A stretch of DNA of 64,000 nt. Source: Orbilia blumenaviensis. Lineage: Eukaryota > Ascomycota > Orbiliomycetes > Orbiliales > Orbiliaceae. The position numbers and the translations under genes were made by a program. The stretch spans positions 1,860,001 through 1,924,000 of the forward strand of contig JAVHNS010000008.1 of NCBI GenBank assembly GCA_036872755.1. The letters run 5' to 3'. Below the pieces are notes generated by a model that ran no database searches, had not been told where the DNA came from, and worked only from the letters and a program-made list of their open reading frames with translations. The stretch's first letter is position 1. Every line of letters starts with the position of its first letter. Positions 37,799 to 47,560 of the stretch are shown piece after piece.

Positions 37799-37841
37799 GA
37801 TGCGGGTGCTCATCGCGTTGTTGAGTCACGTCGATCGGTTG

Positions 37842-37852
37842 GCTGACTCAGC
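37842..37852. promoter_or_regulatory. AP-1 / Gcn4-type palindrome
   Basis: GCTGACTCAGC is a perfect 11-bp palindrome around TGACTCA, the core recognised by fungal bZIP factors such as Gcn4/CpcA. It lies about 195 bp upstream of the MGT1-type start. Confidence 0.5.
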
Positions 37853-38046
37853 AGGTATCATAGCTTCGACCTCTGTTGCACCCTACTACATTATATCATC
37901 CCGAACCGTCCCGCAGTAGAAGACTACTTGCCTACTCTTACTTCCTCTCCTTCTTCTCCTTCTTCTTCTTCTCCTTCTCTTACTACTATTATTATTATCA
38001 TTCCAAAGTGCTCAGAATTAGTATTAATATTTGAAAGAACTGAACA

Positions 38047-38833
38047 ATGCCAGCCGTCAGAACCCTCGCATCGCTCTCGTCGCGAACGAAGAAGCCCCTG
38101 GCCACGGCCTGCGGGATGGACGTCTCCGTCAATATCGCCAGCCAGAAGAAAGGCTCGAGAGCAGTGCAATGGGCGCCCATCACGCTCCCCTCGAAATCGA
38201 AGAGTTTGAAGAGCTTGGCCGACAAAAACACTTCTATTACCTCTTCTTCTTCTTCTTCTGCGTCGATATCGATATCTAAATCTAAGTCTAATCCCAAGTC
38301 TAAAGCGAGTGAGAGCGGAGATGTTAAAATCGGGCCTGCGCATCCTGAGAATACCTTTGTCATTCCGAGCGATACGGAGGTCACCGAGTACCAGAAGGTA
38401 TAATAATTACCACCACCACCACCATCATCATCATCCCACCTCATCTCATCTCGTATACCAGCAGAGATAATAGGATTGAACTAAATATTTAAAATATAAT
38501 TTTTAATATAATATATAGAAAGTCTACGCGCTCCTCCTCCAGATCCCACCAGGCAAAATCTCAACTTACGCACACCTCTCCGCCGCTCTCTCCTCATCCC
38601 CAAGAGCGGTTGGTAACGCGCTCCGTCGGAACCCCTATGCTCCGGATGTTCCATGTCACAGAGTCATCGCCACGACAGGGTACATCGGCGGGTTCAAGGG
38701 TGATTGGAACGATGCTCCGAGCGGGATCAATATCGACTTGAAGATGGAGTTGTTAAAGGGTGAAGGGGTCACGTTTGATAAGAATGGGTTCATTGAGGAG
38801 AAAGGCAGAATCTGGAAAGATTTTGATGTTTGA
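38047..38833 (+). CDS. mgt1: O6-alkylguanine-DNA alkyltransferase (MGMT / MGT1)
   Basis: Exons 38047-38397 and 38519-38833, both phase 0 (GTATAA donor, ATATATAG acceptor), encode 221 residues. The catalytic module is in exon 2: KVYALLLQIPPGKISTYAHL (118-137), the helix-turn-helix part PRAVGNALRRNP (145-156), and the active-site PCHRV with acceptor Cys at C163, followed by GYIGGF. It repairs O6-alkylguanine (and O4-alkylthymine) by irreversible transfer to C163, in the nucleus. Exon 1 is mostly basic/Ser-rich low complexity (Lys/Ser repeats at about 45-90), which could serve as a nuclear targeting or DNA-contact extension; yeast Mgt1 lacks it. The start is the first ATG. A 22-A tract follows the stop codon immediately. 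Confidence 0.94.
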
Positions 38834-39165
38834 AAAAAAAAAAAAAAAAAAAAAAAGTACACAAGAAAAACGAAATGGAACATTAATTTTTAATTCAGAT
38901 TGTAAATTGCAATTGCGATTTGCTGGCTGAGCTGCATGCGTTAGTATGCTTGTCATCAAGTCGGTGTAGGAGGTATCCTAATACATGAAATAGAAATGAC
39001 AAAAACCAAAAAATATCATCAAATCATGACGCTCTTCTAAAAAGAAAATTAAAAGTGAAAAAAATCCTTGCATGTATAGGTACTTTTAGTTCCGAATGCC
39101 GGCCGTCAATCGCTTTTTATAGGGTTATATGATTTAGCTTATTGGGGGAAGGGAAGAGGGAGGAT
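38834..39165. other. Convergent intergenic region
   Basis: About 330 bp with a long A tract directly after the MGT1 stop codon; two 3' ends meet here. Nothing else was seen. Confidence 0.65.
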
Positions 39166-40829
39166 TCAGTTTTCGTCCCACAGCTTCCTGAGCCCTCTGC
39201 TCAAGCCGTCCTTGTCCACCTTCGATCCCGTAGACCCTTCCTCAACCTTGATCCTCTCCACCAGCCGTTTGGCCTTGTTCTTCCAGAACTCTTCGATCCC
39301 GACGGTCATCTCCGCCACGCCTGTCCACACGACCAGCCCCAATCCGGACCCGATCACCCCGCCCCCACCCCCACTCTTCTCGGAATCCCTCCCCCATTCC
39401 ACACTCTCCATGATACGGGTGAAACTATCCAAAAACTCCTCGGCCTGCGGATGATCCGGCGCCGGAAAGTTCTCAAAAATCTGTTTTAAATGCTGTCTCC
39501 ACATCTTCGCGGGCTGTCCGTACTTCTGCCCTTTGACCACAAACTCCGTTTCGGGGGGTACGAAGCTCACAAAGTCCCTATTCCGCAGGTATATCACTGC
39601 GAGCTGCTGAAGGGCTCGCAGTTGGAAACGCGGGATGTCGCGGTTGACGGCTTCGTGGGCCAGCGCCGATAACTTGGCCAGTTTGTCCGAATCGCTCATT
39701 TTGTGGTGGTGAGGTTTGTGGGATGGTATCGATGCCGCTGAGGCGGGAAGGCAGAGTTTGTGAAACCGCACGAGCCAGCGCAGGTCCACCCCTCTACCTT
39801 CCTCGCCCGGATGCATCTCCCCGTCGGCTTTCAAACAGTCCTCTATTTCCGATAACTTCTCGACGGCGAGCTCGATCTGGCCGTTGGCGATGTATATGTC
39901 GAATAGTATCAATCTAGTCCGCGCCTCGACGAGCTTGATCTCCGGGTGGGCGGCGAGATGGGGGAAGTACTCTAGCATGATATTTGTGAAGGTCGGGTCT
40001 CTGGGGTCGAGTACTTTGTTGCGCACCTGCAGGATCGCGAGGGTGGAGGTGAAGGACTGCGCGTCCATGTGCGCTGCGATCAGGGAGTCGGTGTTTGCGA
40101 TCCATTCTCGCGCGGGCAGGTTGCAGGTTGTGGAGGTTAGATGGTGAATCAGTTCGTAGAGGAGGGACTGTCGTCGACATTACTTATATATTAGCTCTCT
40201 CTTTCTTTCTCTCTCCACGATCAATGGGTATGGAATTGGGAAAGGGGGCGTAATCGTACATGCAGCTCGGAGTAACTCTCCATCTGCGTCCACTCGCACC
40301 AATTCTTCCACGCTTTCATCGCCTCAGCGGCACCCTCCTTCCGCCGGGCCTCCGACATGCCCTCATCGTCCCAGTACAGCAGCCTTATCCACAATCTCCA
40401 TGTATCGCGCATCATCTCCTCGCCGGCCTCCAGCCTCTCCCTCTCCCCACCACCACCACTCCCACCGCCCTTCTTCCCACTCCCACCGCTATTCCTAGCA
40501 CCACCACCACCATCGCCATTACTCTTCCCATTATTCAACAACTCCGCCTCCCTCTCATCAATAACCTCAACATTCTCATACAGCACCCTCACAGCATTAT
40601 GATAATACCCCTGCGCGAGCAAGATTCGAACCCTAAGGATGACATACGAAGGGTGATTGTTATGCTCGCTGGGGATGGATAGTAAAGTGGCGGACGAGGT
40701 CGCGAACTGGCCGTGCGTGAAGTGCGTCGATGCCTGCGCGTACGTCGGCTGGTGTTGCGGCGGGAGCGGGGGGAAAGTCGGCACGCGGCGGTGCTGCATG
40801 TGCGCGATCATATGCTCCATTAGCGACAT
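39166..40829 (-). CDS. Unrecognised helical-repeat-like protein
   Basis: Exons 40260-40829 and 39166-40167, joined in phase 0 (GTACGA donor, CGACAG acceptor), encode 523 residues. Residues 25-90 (YAQASTHFTHGQFATSSATLL, then SYVILRVRILLAQGYYHNAV) and 190-280 (TFTNIMLEYFPHLAAHPEIK, LILFDIYIANGQIELAVEKLSEI) look like paired amphipathic helices of TPR or similar solenoid type. Between them lies a Gly/Ser/Asn-rich insert (about 100-130) with a run of glycines. A second Gly insert (about 435-445) precedes the hydrophobic VIGSGLGLVVWTGVAEM. I could not match it to a named family; a comparison with TRAPPC12-type TPR proteins was not convincing. There is no signal peptide. It is likely a cytosolic scaffold protein, by inference only. 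Confidence 0.8.
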
Positions 40830-42355
40830 CCTCTCTCTCTCTCTCCTCCCTTCCTTCCTTTCCTTCCTGCCTCTGCTTCTGCCTCTTTTTCTCTGTCTGT
40901 CGCTTTTTATTTAGTAGTTTTTCTGTGTAAGTGCGCGCGCAGGGCGGTCAGAAGGGCTTGAGAAGGCAATTGGATTGATAAGGATATAGTAGGTAGGTAT
41001 ATTATTGCGGATTTGAGCCCGTTACAGATACCAAGGCAAAGCTATTATGTAAGTAGGCAGGTAAGATGTAAGCACTCGAGTGCGAACGAAAAAGGAATAA
41101 TATAATTAAGAGACTACGGCGGGTAAATATATAATATCTCGAAAAATAACGGTGAATAGAGCGAGAAGGAGAAGAAGAAGAGAGAGCTGTCGCGATAGCA
41201 AATGCGCATGGTCAAAAGTAGTTATACGTAAGAAGGGGAGGGCTGTCAGGTTTCAGAAGTAACAATGAGGGGGCGGGAGTAATATATTAACTTGGGTAAC
41301 TAACTAACGGTTTCGTCACAATGGTATTAATAGCGTGTGCTAAGTAAGCTAACTACTTACCTACCTGGGTACCTGCGAACTAATTCCTTTTTTTCTTCGA
41401 GGAACCGATTGAACTGAATTGAATTTTAATATATTTGTGCTGGGTAGGTAGTAAGCTAGCCAGCTTGAGGCTCTATATTAAGCATAAGTACCTATCTCTC
41501 CTTCAAAAAAAAAAAAGAGTTTAAGCTTAATTAAGACCGCATTGGAATAGGCGATGCGAATTAGAAATACCCATTCCCTGCTAATGCATCGGGTGGGGGT
41601 CGATACTTAGCATTGATATCAATATTTTATTTTTAGGAAAAGCCTACGTATACTTTTTGAATAACCTAGACTTATCGCCCGTGCATGTTACAGCATGCAA
41701 TGTCTGAGATGAGCTGAGAAGCCTAGCTATCAGCTACTGTACATGTCATGTCAGGTTCGGGTATCACAGCAGAGCAGAGCAGAGGCGGTGAAATGCAACA
41801 GCGTCCAACGCGGTTTCAAATAGAAATATTTGTGTCGATGCTAGTTGTTTTTTTGAGTATAGGCGTGTAGAGTGATACTCGGTATCGGATTAACTAGTAA
41901 ATAATAATAGTATTGTACAAATGAAATTCGCTAGTAGTAGTAGTACAATTGCAATGTAATTGCGAGGAGAATAACATCCAAAGATCTTAAGAATTGAAGA
42001 AAAAAAGAACAAGAAGGTAGTGTCGAACTCGCTGGAAATAACGCCCCATATACCCATATCACAATACAAAAATAAAAAGTAAAAAGAAGTAAAAAAGAAG
42101 AAGAAGAGAGAATTAATAATAATACTAGATCCCATCATGAAAAATAAACGCCTCGATGTAGGAGAAATTCAAAAAAAGGATATTCTAATCCTACAAACCG
42201 TGCACTGTTTGTAGAGAGAAAGGAATTCCCTTTAAAGAATATAACCTACAGCCGTCGTGAAAAAAAAAAAAAGAGAATTGAAGAGTCGTAATGGTACTTA
42301 AGTAGGTCATAACTGATCCGGGCCACGCTTCTAGAATGCATCAAGCCTCCTTTCC
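40830..42355. other. Intergenic region
   Basis: About 1.5 kb. The first part is CT-rich promoter sequence of the helical-repeat gene, followed by GTAAGTAGGCAGGTAAG-type low-complexity motifs (41040-41070, 41335-41380, 41440-41460) and an A-rich stretch at 41990-42120. No gene was recognised. Confidence 0.55.
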
Positions 42356-42991
42356 CTAGTTCCCCGACAGCTCAGCCAGACTCCTTGCGACCTTCCCTCT
42401 ATAAACGTCGGCGGCATGATCTTGACTTCCTAGTGCCAGTGCACCTCTAGCCGTAGCTTCCTTGTGCGCAAATCCAGCCGCGGGGGCTAGATGATCAAGC
42501 AGTAGCTGCTGACACAGCGGAGTATCGGATCCAAAGTTTCCAGTTTCGATAACCTGCGCAGTACACTGTACCAAATCGCTGTTATCGGCGCCGTCCCCAA
42601 AGACCTCCCCCCTCGAACCGGCAGGATTGATATCAGTAGCGCCCCTCCGCGCCTTCCTCCCCGTTTTTGTTCCGGTAGTCTGCATCGATTCTTTAGGTTG
42701 AGGCGGGAGGAGGTCAAGGACACTAACACCCGGGCTGGCATCTGACGCGGCCAGGAGGGCTTCCGCCACCGGCCTCCCCTCTTTCGATGAGAAGAAGTTT
42801 CTGAGGCAGAGCGGGATATCACAGGCTTTTTCCATGACCCTTTCGGCGTCGAAGCAGCAGTGACCTTCCAGATCGAGCCCGCCGACGGAACTGCCGTCAA
42901 CATTTGCAACCGTCGGGGCGTTGACATCGACCGGTGTTGGCGCCGCGCTTGTGAGTCGGAGGACGAGGAGGAATATTGTTAATGTCTTCAT
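42356..42991 (-). CDS. Predicted secreted Cys-containing protein
   Basis: Single exon, 211 residues. MKTLTIFLLVLRLTSAAP is a clear signal peptide with cleavage likely near residues 16-18. The mature part has six Cys: a CC pair followed by two more (HCCFDAERVMEKACDIPLC, about 44-62), and two late ones (LVQC and TPLC, about 142 and 160). An even number suggests disulfides in the extracellular space. A dibasic GRKARR at about 110-116 could be cut by a Kex2-type protease. No known domain was recognised. It belongs to a row of minus-strand loci with signal peptides (to 48.4 kb). An effector-like or cell-wall role is possible but only inferred. Confidence 0.75.
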   Translation of the reverse strand: MKTLTIFLLVLRLTSAAPTPVDVNAPTVANVDGSSVGGLDLEGHCCFDAERVMEKACDIPLCLRNFFSSKEGRPVAEALLAASDASPGVSVLDLLPPQPKESMQTTGTKTGRKARRGATDINPAGSRGEVFGDGADNSDLVQCTAQVIETGNFGSDTPLCQQLLLDHLAPAAGFAHKEATARGALALGSQDHAADVYRGKVARSLAELSGN

Positions 42992-44842
42992 TTTTCTTTC
43001 TTTCTTTATATTTTGCTTTTTAGAATATATGTATTGTGGAATATTATTTCTTCTTTAGTAGAACCACGAGGGTAATCAACAGCAAGCTGTCTAAGCCAGT
43101 GCCCTCTTTTGAAGAATAGGGTGATCTTGGAGGTATATTATATTATATGTCGAATATTTTCTTCGTGTATACGTGGAAGACTAGACTGTGGATCCCGGTA
43201 CTCGAAGCGTCTAAGCTATGGCTATATCTCAATATAGTATGGAAAAAAGGGTGTGGATAGGATGGAGATAGTTCCAGACACTGTTCTACAGCGTAGTTAA
43301 AGAGATATAAAAAAAATAGAGAGGGATCAAAAAAAGGTAATGAATGGAAAATATCTAGAACAGGCGCGGGCGCAATGCTGATGAGGAAAGGGAAACAGAT
43401 CCACAGGCGTCAAAGCCTATGATATTTATATTGGTTTGTACTCCTTCCATATGTAACATATCTACACGCATCTACGAGAGTCATTGCATTGCATTGCATT
43501 ACATAGAATAAAGCGGAGTAGAGTAGGGCATGTAGCCTATCCATCGGTATTACGCTGTTACTATCTTTTCCCTCTCAATTTCAAACACTCTTGTATTCGA
43601 GAATGGTGTTGTTTTTTTCTTCTTTCTTTTCTCTTTAAGGCATTCTGATACAATCAGGTTATCAGAAATGGAGGGTTGTTTTGTTTTGTTCGTTGGGAGG
43701 GAGGTGAGTGGAATTTAAAGCAAGGGGGGGTTCGGCACTGTCTAAGTATTTTGGATCCCGCGGTACGCAACGCGGGCTCTCTAATCACGGAAGATTTGAC
43801 CGATCGATCGATTCTTTCTGGACTATCTTCATTTTCCTCTTTTTGCATTCTGGAAGGGTGCGATAAGAGGATACGTGGAATGGTGGAAGTTGTGGAGTAA
43901 TTTCTCCAGTTCGGGTAGACGGCCGGCGGCTTCAAGGGCTGGAATTGACGACCGAAAACCAGAATAACATATCCAAAACAAAAAAAAGAAAGATGGGTAC
44001 GCCCCAAAATACGTCGATTTGTTTATCATTTAAGGAATGCTCTGACGAATTCGCCCCTTCCCGATATCACAGCCAATTGCAAAATTGTGGGCTTTTGGTA
44101 TCCGCGATATCGATATCATATATCATCTGAGTATTTAATCCACTATGACACCGGGGAGACTGACCAGCTGTGATAATAATAAAGTTCTCTGGAAGAATAT
44201 AGGGTATATACATAAAACAGCTTGCGAATACAGTAATATCAAAAAAAAAAAAAGAAAAAGAAAAAGATATGTGTGGCTCATAGTCGTCTAGCACGCTCAT
44301 AGAGCACATTGGAAGGATAATGTTTGAAAGAATATAAAATGGGAAGGATAATGTCTGAAAGGATATAAAATGGGAAGGATAGTGTCTGAAAGGATGTAAA
44401 ATGGAAAAGATATAGTCGGCTATGATAAGCCAGAAGGATATATAGACAGTCCATAGAAACAGACCTAAAAGGATATTATTGCCCATTAGGACGCGCACAA
44501 GGAAGGATAGTTGGCTTTAGTGTATGAAGGATAGTGATGTAGAATAGATTCAATATAGCTGATTATAGGAACGAGGCTTCCCCATTCGCTATGGGCGGTT
44601 GCGATCTAAATAACCAAGAGGGGCAGCATCATTTGATCAATTATGACTGAACCCGCCCCCAGAATCGACTGTAGAAATGATATCATCATCGGTATCAATA
44701 TCCGATATAACTATACAAAAACGCAATTATACAAAGTTAGAAATCCTGTCATCTGAAGGGCGAGCACCAGGGAACGGAAAGAATATATACTAACATGATG
44801 TAGTAATGATAGGTATAGCTATGCCCACTGCCTGACGGTATA
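42992..44842. other. Intergenic region with minisatellite
   Basis: About 1.85 kb. It contains a (CATTG)n run near 43482-43501 and the 31-bp tandem repeat at 44310-44402. A possible orphan acceptor plus short open segment (about 44640-44710, minus) could not be joined to a gene. No gene is supported. Confidence 0.5.
44310..44402. repeat. 31-bp minisatellite, three copies
   Basis: Three head-to-tail copies of a 31-bp unit (GGAAGGATAATGTCTGAAAG core plus ATATAAAAT end), at 44310-44340, 44341-44371 and 44372-44402, differing at a few positions. Partial copies of the GAAGGATAGT core follow at about 44500-44535. Confidence 0.9.
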
Positions 44843-45034
44843 TCAGAAGCGGGACTTGGTATTGATAGAGACGGTATCTCGGCGGGGTCTCTCCAGCCTC
44901 AGATTCCCTGGCCGGCGGACCGGTACCTCTCTCTGCGAGAATCCGGGCTCAGATGGTGTCCGCTGAGATACAGCAATCGGCGCCGCCGTCGCGATAGAAA
45001 GTATTGTGAGGACGAAGAAGGAATGGATAAGCAT
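44843..45034 (-). CDS. Small predicted secreted peptide, 63 residues
   Basis: Single-exon reading from the internal ATG at 45034: MLIHSFFVLTILSIATAAP is a typical signal peptide, then about 44 residues rich in Arg/Pro/Ser. Two dibasic sites (PVRRPG and PRRDT, at about residues 40-53) resemble Kex2 processing sites. An in-frame ATG at 45136 would add 34 residues in front and bury the signal, so I prefer the shorter form. No cysteines are present in the mature part. It could be a secreted propeptide, but with so short an ORF it may also extend into another exon or be chance. There is no known family. Confidence 0.5.
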   Translation of the reverse strand: MLIHSFFVLTILSIATAAPIAVSQRTPSEPGFSQREVPVRRPGNLRLERPRRDTVSINTKSRF

Positions 45035-46246
45035 CTTGAAATATATCCTTTTAGGTTTAGGTCTTTTGGATACTGTTGCCGCTGCATCAATATCGATATT
45101 TATATCTGGTGGTTTGGTCCGGGGGTGTGAGTGCATATTTATATATTGCGGTCTCCGCCCTCACGTAATCTTATCAGGTACAACATTAACGTGTGTCCAT
45201 ACCTGGTGAAATCCTGGTGAAATTGAAAGCAATGCCATGCAACGAGTCACACCTACCGTTGACAACAATGAGCACACATGCACTAAGGTGTACCTAGATC
45301 ATGCGTGGTCGAGTCTCTCTCGAAGCCAGCCACCAGATTCCAGGTGGTAAGATTACGCTAGTATGCCTAAGCTACAAGCCCATTGCACCCTAAAAAAGAG
45401 GAAAAAAAAAAAAAAGAAAAAAAAAAAGGAAAATATAAAATCCTGAGAGGTTGTCATCGGCTCATCGGGTATATTATCAGATTCCTGGAGTCGAACGCGA
45501 AGCAAGGGGCAATCACATCTGCAACAAGGTTATACCCACCTGAAGCCAATATCGCGTTGCGATCGCGCGAGTCGCCACGATCACCACAAGGCAGCGAGCA
45601 TAAATATATAAAGCGAAGAGGATTATAATACCGATCAGCATCGAGGGGCCTCCTGGCCTCGGCTTCCTCGGGGGGGACTTAAATCATAAGTTCAAAATCT
45701 CTTAATGACCTAATTGCGTAATTAATTACCGAATTTAAGGAAGGGGGAAGATCAAGATAATAGAGTATTCGAAGGGAAGCTTTATGGTTCGAAACTGATA
45801 GAATAAAGCATCCCCCAAAGAAAGAGGGTCAATATACCAGTCCAACCTGACAAAATTATGGTTGTACTTTGTGAAGACGCAACGTTGTACGGCGTGCATA
45901 TGGACTCCTTTGTGAGCGAGCCCAAGTCCTGTGATAGTTAATATTAAACGGAACAGAGATGTGGAATTGCATAAAACCGAGTACTTCGCGTTATTTAGGG
46001 AGCCATCGACGACACCTTGCTTATCGAGTCTTTGGTTCGGCTGCTTTGGGGAGAATAAGTAGGCGTTTTAGATCTACGAATGCGCCTGTATGTATACATC
46101 GAAGCATGGGTATTTAAGTTAGCAAATACGCAAACATGGACAGGGCTCTGTGTACCTCTACTCATAGAAAAATATCAGGTTAGTCTTTTTGAGACCAGTC
46201 GAAATTTAATTTCGTAGGGCTTCGGTGTATGTATCTAGGTACTTAC
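45035..46246. other. Intergenic region
   Basis: About 1.2 kb, A-rich near 45395-45430. No gene was recognised. Downstream exons of the decayed signal-peptide locus at 46247-46347 might have lain here, but nothing homologous to exons 2-3 of the 47.6-48.4 kb locus was found by eye. Confidence 0.5.
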
Positions 46247-46347
46247 CAGTATCTGGGTGCTAGAGCCCACCGGAGCTGCAGAAACGTAGATGCCGCAGAC
46301 CAAAAAGCTAGCTAGAAGGTAAACAAAAAAATTCAGGTGAGTCTCGT
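46247..46347 (-). pseudogene. Decayed first exon of a signal-peptide gene
   Basis: On the minus strand an open segment reads NFFVYLLASFLVCGIYVSAAP, then VGSSTQIL, ending at a perfect GTAAGT donor. It lines up with the first exon of the locus at 48.4 kb (FIFYLAFLLACGSYVLAAP) with one gap: both share F-x-x-YL, then FL, CG, YV and AAP before a donor. No ATG is in frame near the start, and no later exons were found. I infer a degraded paralogue. A real gene whose start lies in an unseen upstream exon is the alternative. The TIR element at 46469-46755 sits about 120 bp upstream. Confidence 0.45.
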
Positions 46348-46468
46348 TTTGATAGATATATATATATAATTTCCCTAAAAGAATAGAGCAGGTTGTATAA
46401 GGTCTAGCATATAGTATGATGGCCAAAAATGTGTCAGAACGATATATACCACGAAACTGCAAAACATA

Positions 46469-46755
46469 TTACAACTTAAGCGAGGCATAAGTGTGTTAAT
46501 TTTCGATAATTATGCTCAACCATCAGCCCGCTATCAGCCAGATAGCCAAACGGCGAAAGGTTCAGGCTACTTTTTTTTTATATTAATAAATATAACTGTA
46601 GCTAATAGTGTACGCGTATTAAATGGCCGAGGTATATGGAATAATTATGAGTTAGTACGCTGGCTGTCTGGCTGTCTGGATTTTCTCCAGTGGCAGGCTG
46701 ATAGTTGAGCACAACTGTGAAAAATTAACACACTTATGCCTCGCTTAAGTTGTGA
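46469..46755. mobile_element. MITE-like element with TIRs and TA target site
   Basis: A 287-bp element. Its ends are inverted repeats: 33 bases beginning ACAACTTAAGCGAGG match perfectly (46471-46503 against 46721-46753), and similarity continues inward through TGCTCAAC(C/T)ATCAGCC, about 60 bp in all. TA dinucleotides flank it at 46467-46468 and 46756-46757, fitting the TA duplication of Tc1/mariner-type elements. It has no transposase, so it is a non-autonomous derivative. Confidence 0.85.
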
Positions 46756-46757
46756 TA

Positions 46758-47560
46758 TATATTTTGTACCATGTATCGTTTTGACATATTTTGGTCGCCA
46801 TACATATATCTTGTAGCTTCTATATCTGTAAAAAGTCTGTGAAAAAAACGTGCACTAGACCCAGATGAGCGACTTAATGAGTATATATAGATATCTAGCC
46901 TCTGTCAGCAATCCTTCGGCCATTTGAGGTCGACATGTACATGTGTACATACACAATGGGTCGATAGTCATTCGATTAATCGAAGGATGCGCCGGGTGGG
47001 AATACTTAAGTGAGCACTGCAGTACTGACTAAAGTGAGGGACAGTAGGGAGTACCTGCTGTCTAGTGGCTAGGAACCCATTACTGATCTATCGGTTTACT
47101 TAAAAGGGACTTAATTTCCAGGCTAGATTTTCCACGCGCGCTTGCTTCACGAGAGGCTATGATTATCTTTCCTCGGCATGAATACTTCTAGGCTGCTATC
47201 GATACATCAATAGATCGTTCTAGATTGCTTCCAACCCGCGTGGCATCACGGGCAACGAGACCGCTTCCAACCGATATTAACGTAGCAGGTGACATCATAA
47301 GTGAAATAGTCAAATATTCCGCAGTAATATTTCAGTATGGCTGAATACAATAATTTTCTCTTAATTGGTCTTGCGAGCGGGCATATTATATATGTCAACA
47401 AGTTTACACGAAAGGGCATCTCGTATATTTTAACACACTATCCTGTATACGTATATTTTTATTTATGGACACTATTTGTATTACAATATTAATCTGTGAC
47501 GAATTTATGACTGCTAGCTACATTTTTGAATGTGATTATTGTACTGTAACTACTAGCGAG
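46758..47560. other. Intergenic region
   Basis: About 800 bp between the TIR element and the 3' end of the next secreted-protein locus. It has a short palindrome TTCGATTAATCGAA near 46972-46985. No gene was recognised. Confidence 0.55.

Larger units (their letters stand above)
37404..38046. other. Divergent promoter region
   Basis: About 640 bp between two divergent genes, with a CACGTG box and a palindromic AP-1-type site (listed separately). A TTCTCC/TTCTTCT-rich stretch precedes the plus-strand start. Confidence 0.65.

Noticed and set aside
39166..40829. Assignment as a TRAPPC12-type TRAPP subunit
   Set aside because: Only the general helical-repeat look agrees; the conserved TRAPPC12 segments I know are not visible.
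44067..44498. 143-codon minus-strand ORF rich in Phe/Ile
   Set aside because: It runs through the 31-bp minisatellite and an A tract; the protein repeats are simply those of the DNA repeat.
44640..44720. Possible extra exon (minus strand) after the 63-residue secreted peptide, with TTTTTGTATAG acceptor and an Asp-rich reading
   Set aside because: No donor in the peptide gene gives a matching phase without a stop codon; Asp-rich readings arise from the common GATATCGAT strings.
46493..46708. 71-codon ORF inside the TIR element
   Set aside because: No similarity to transposases; it spans part of the TIRs and has no transposase-like residues.
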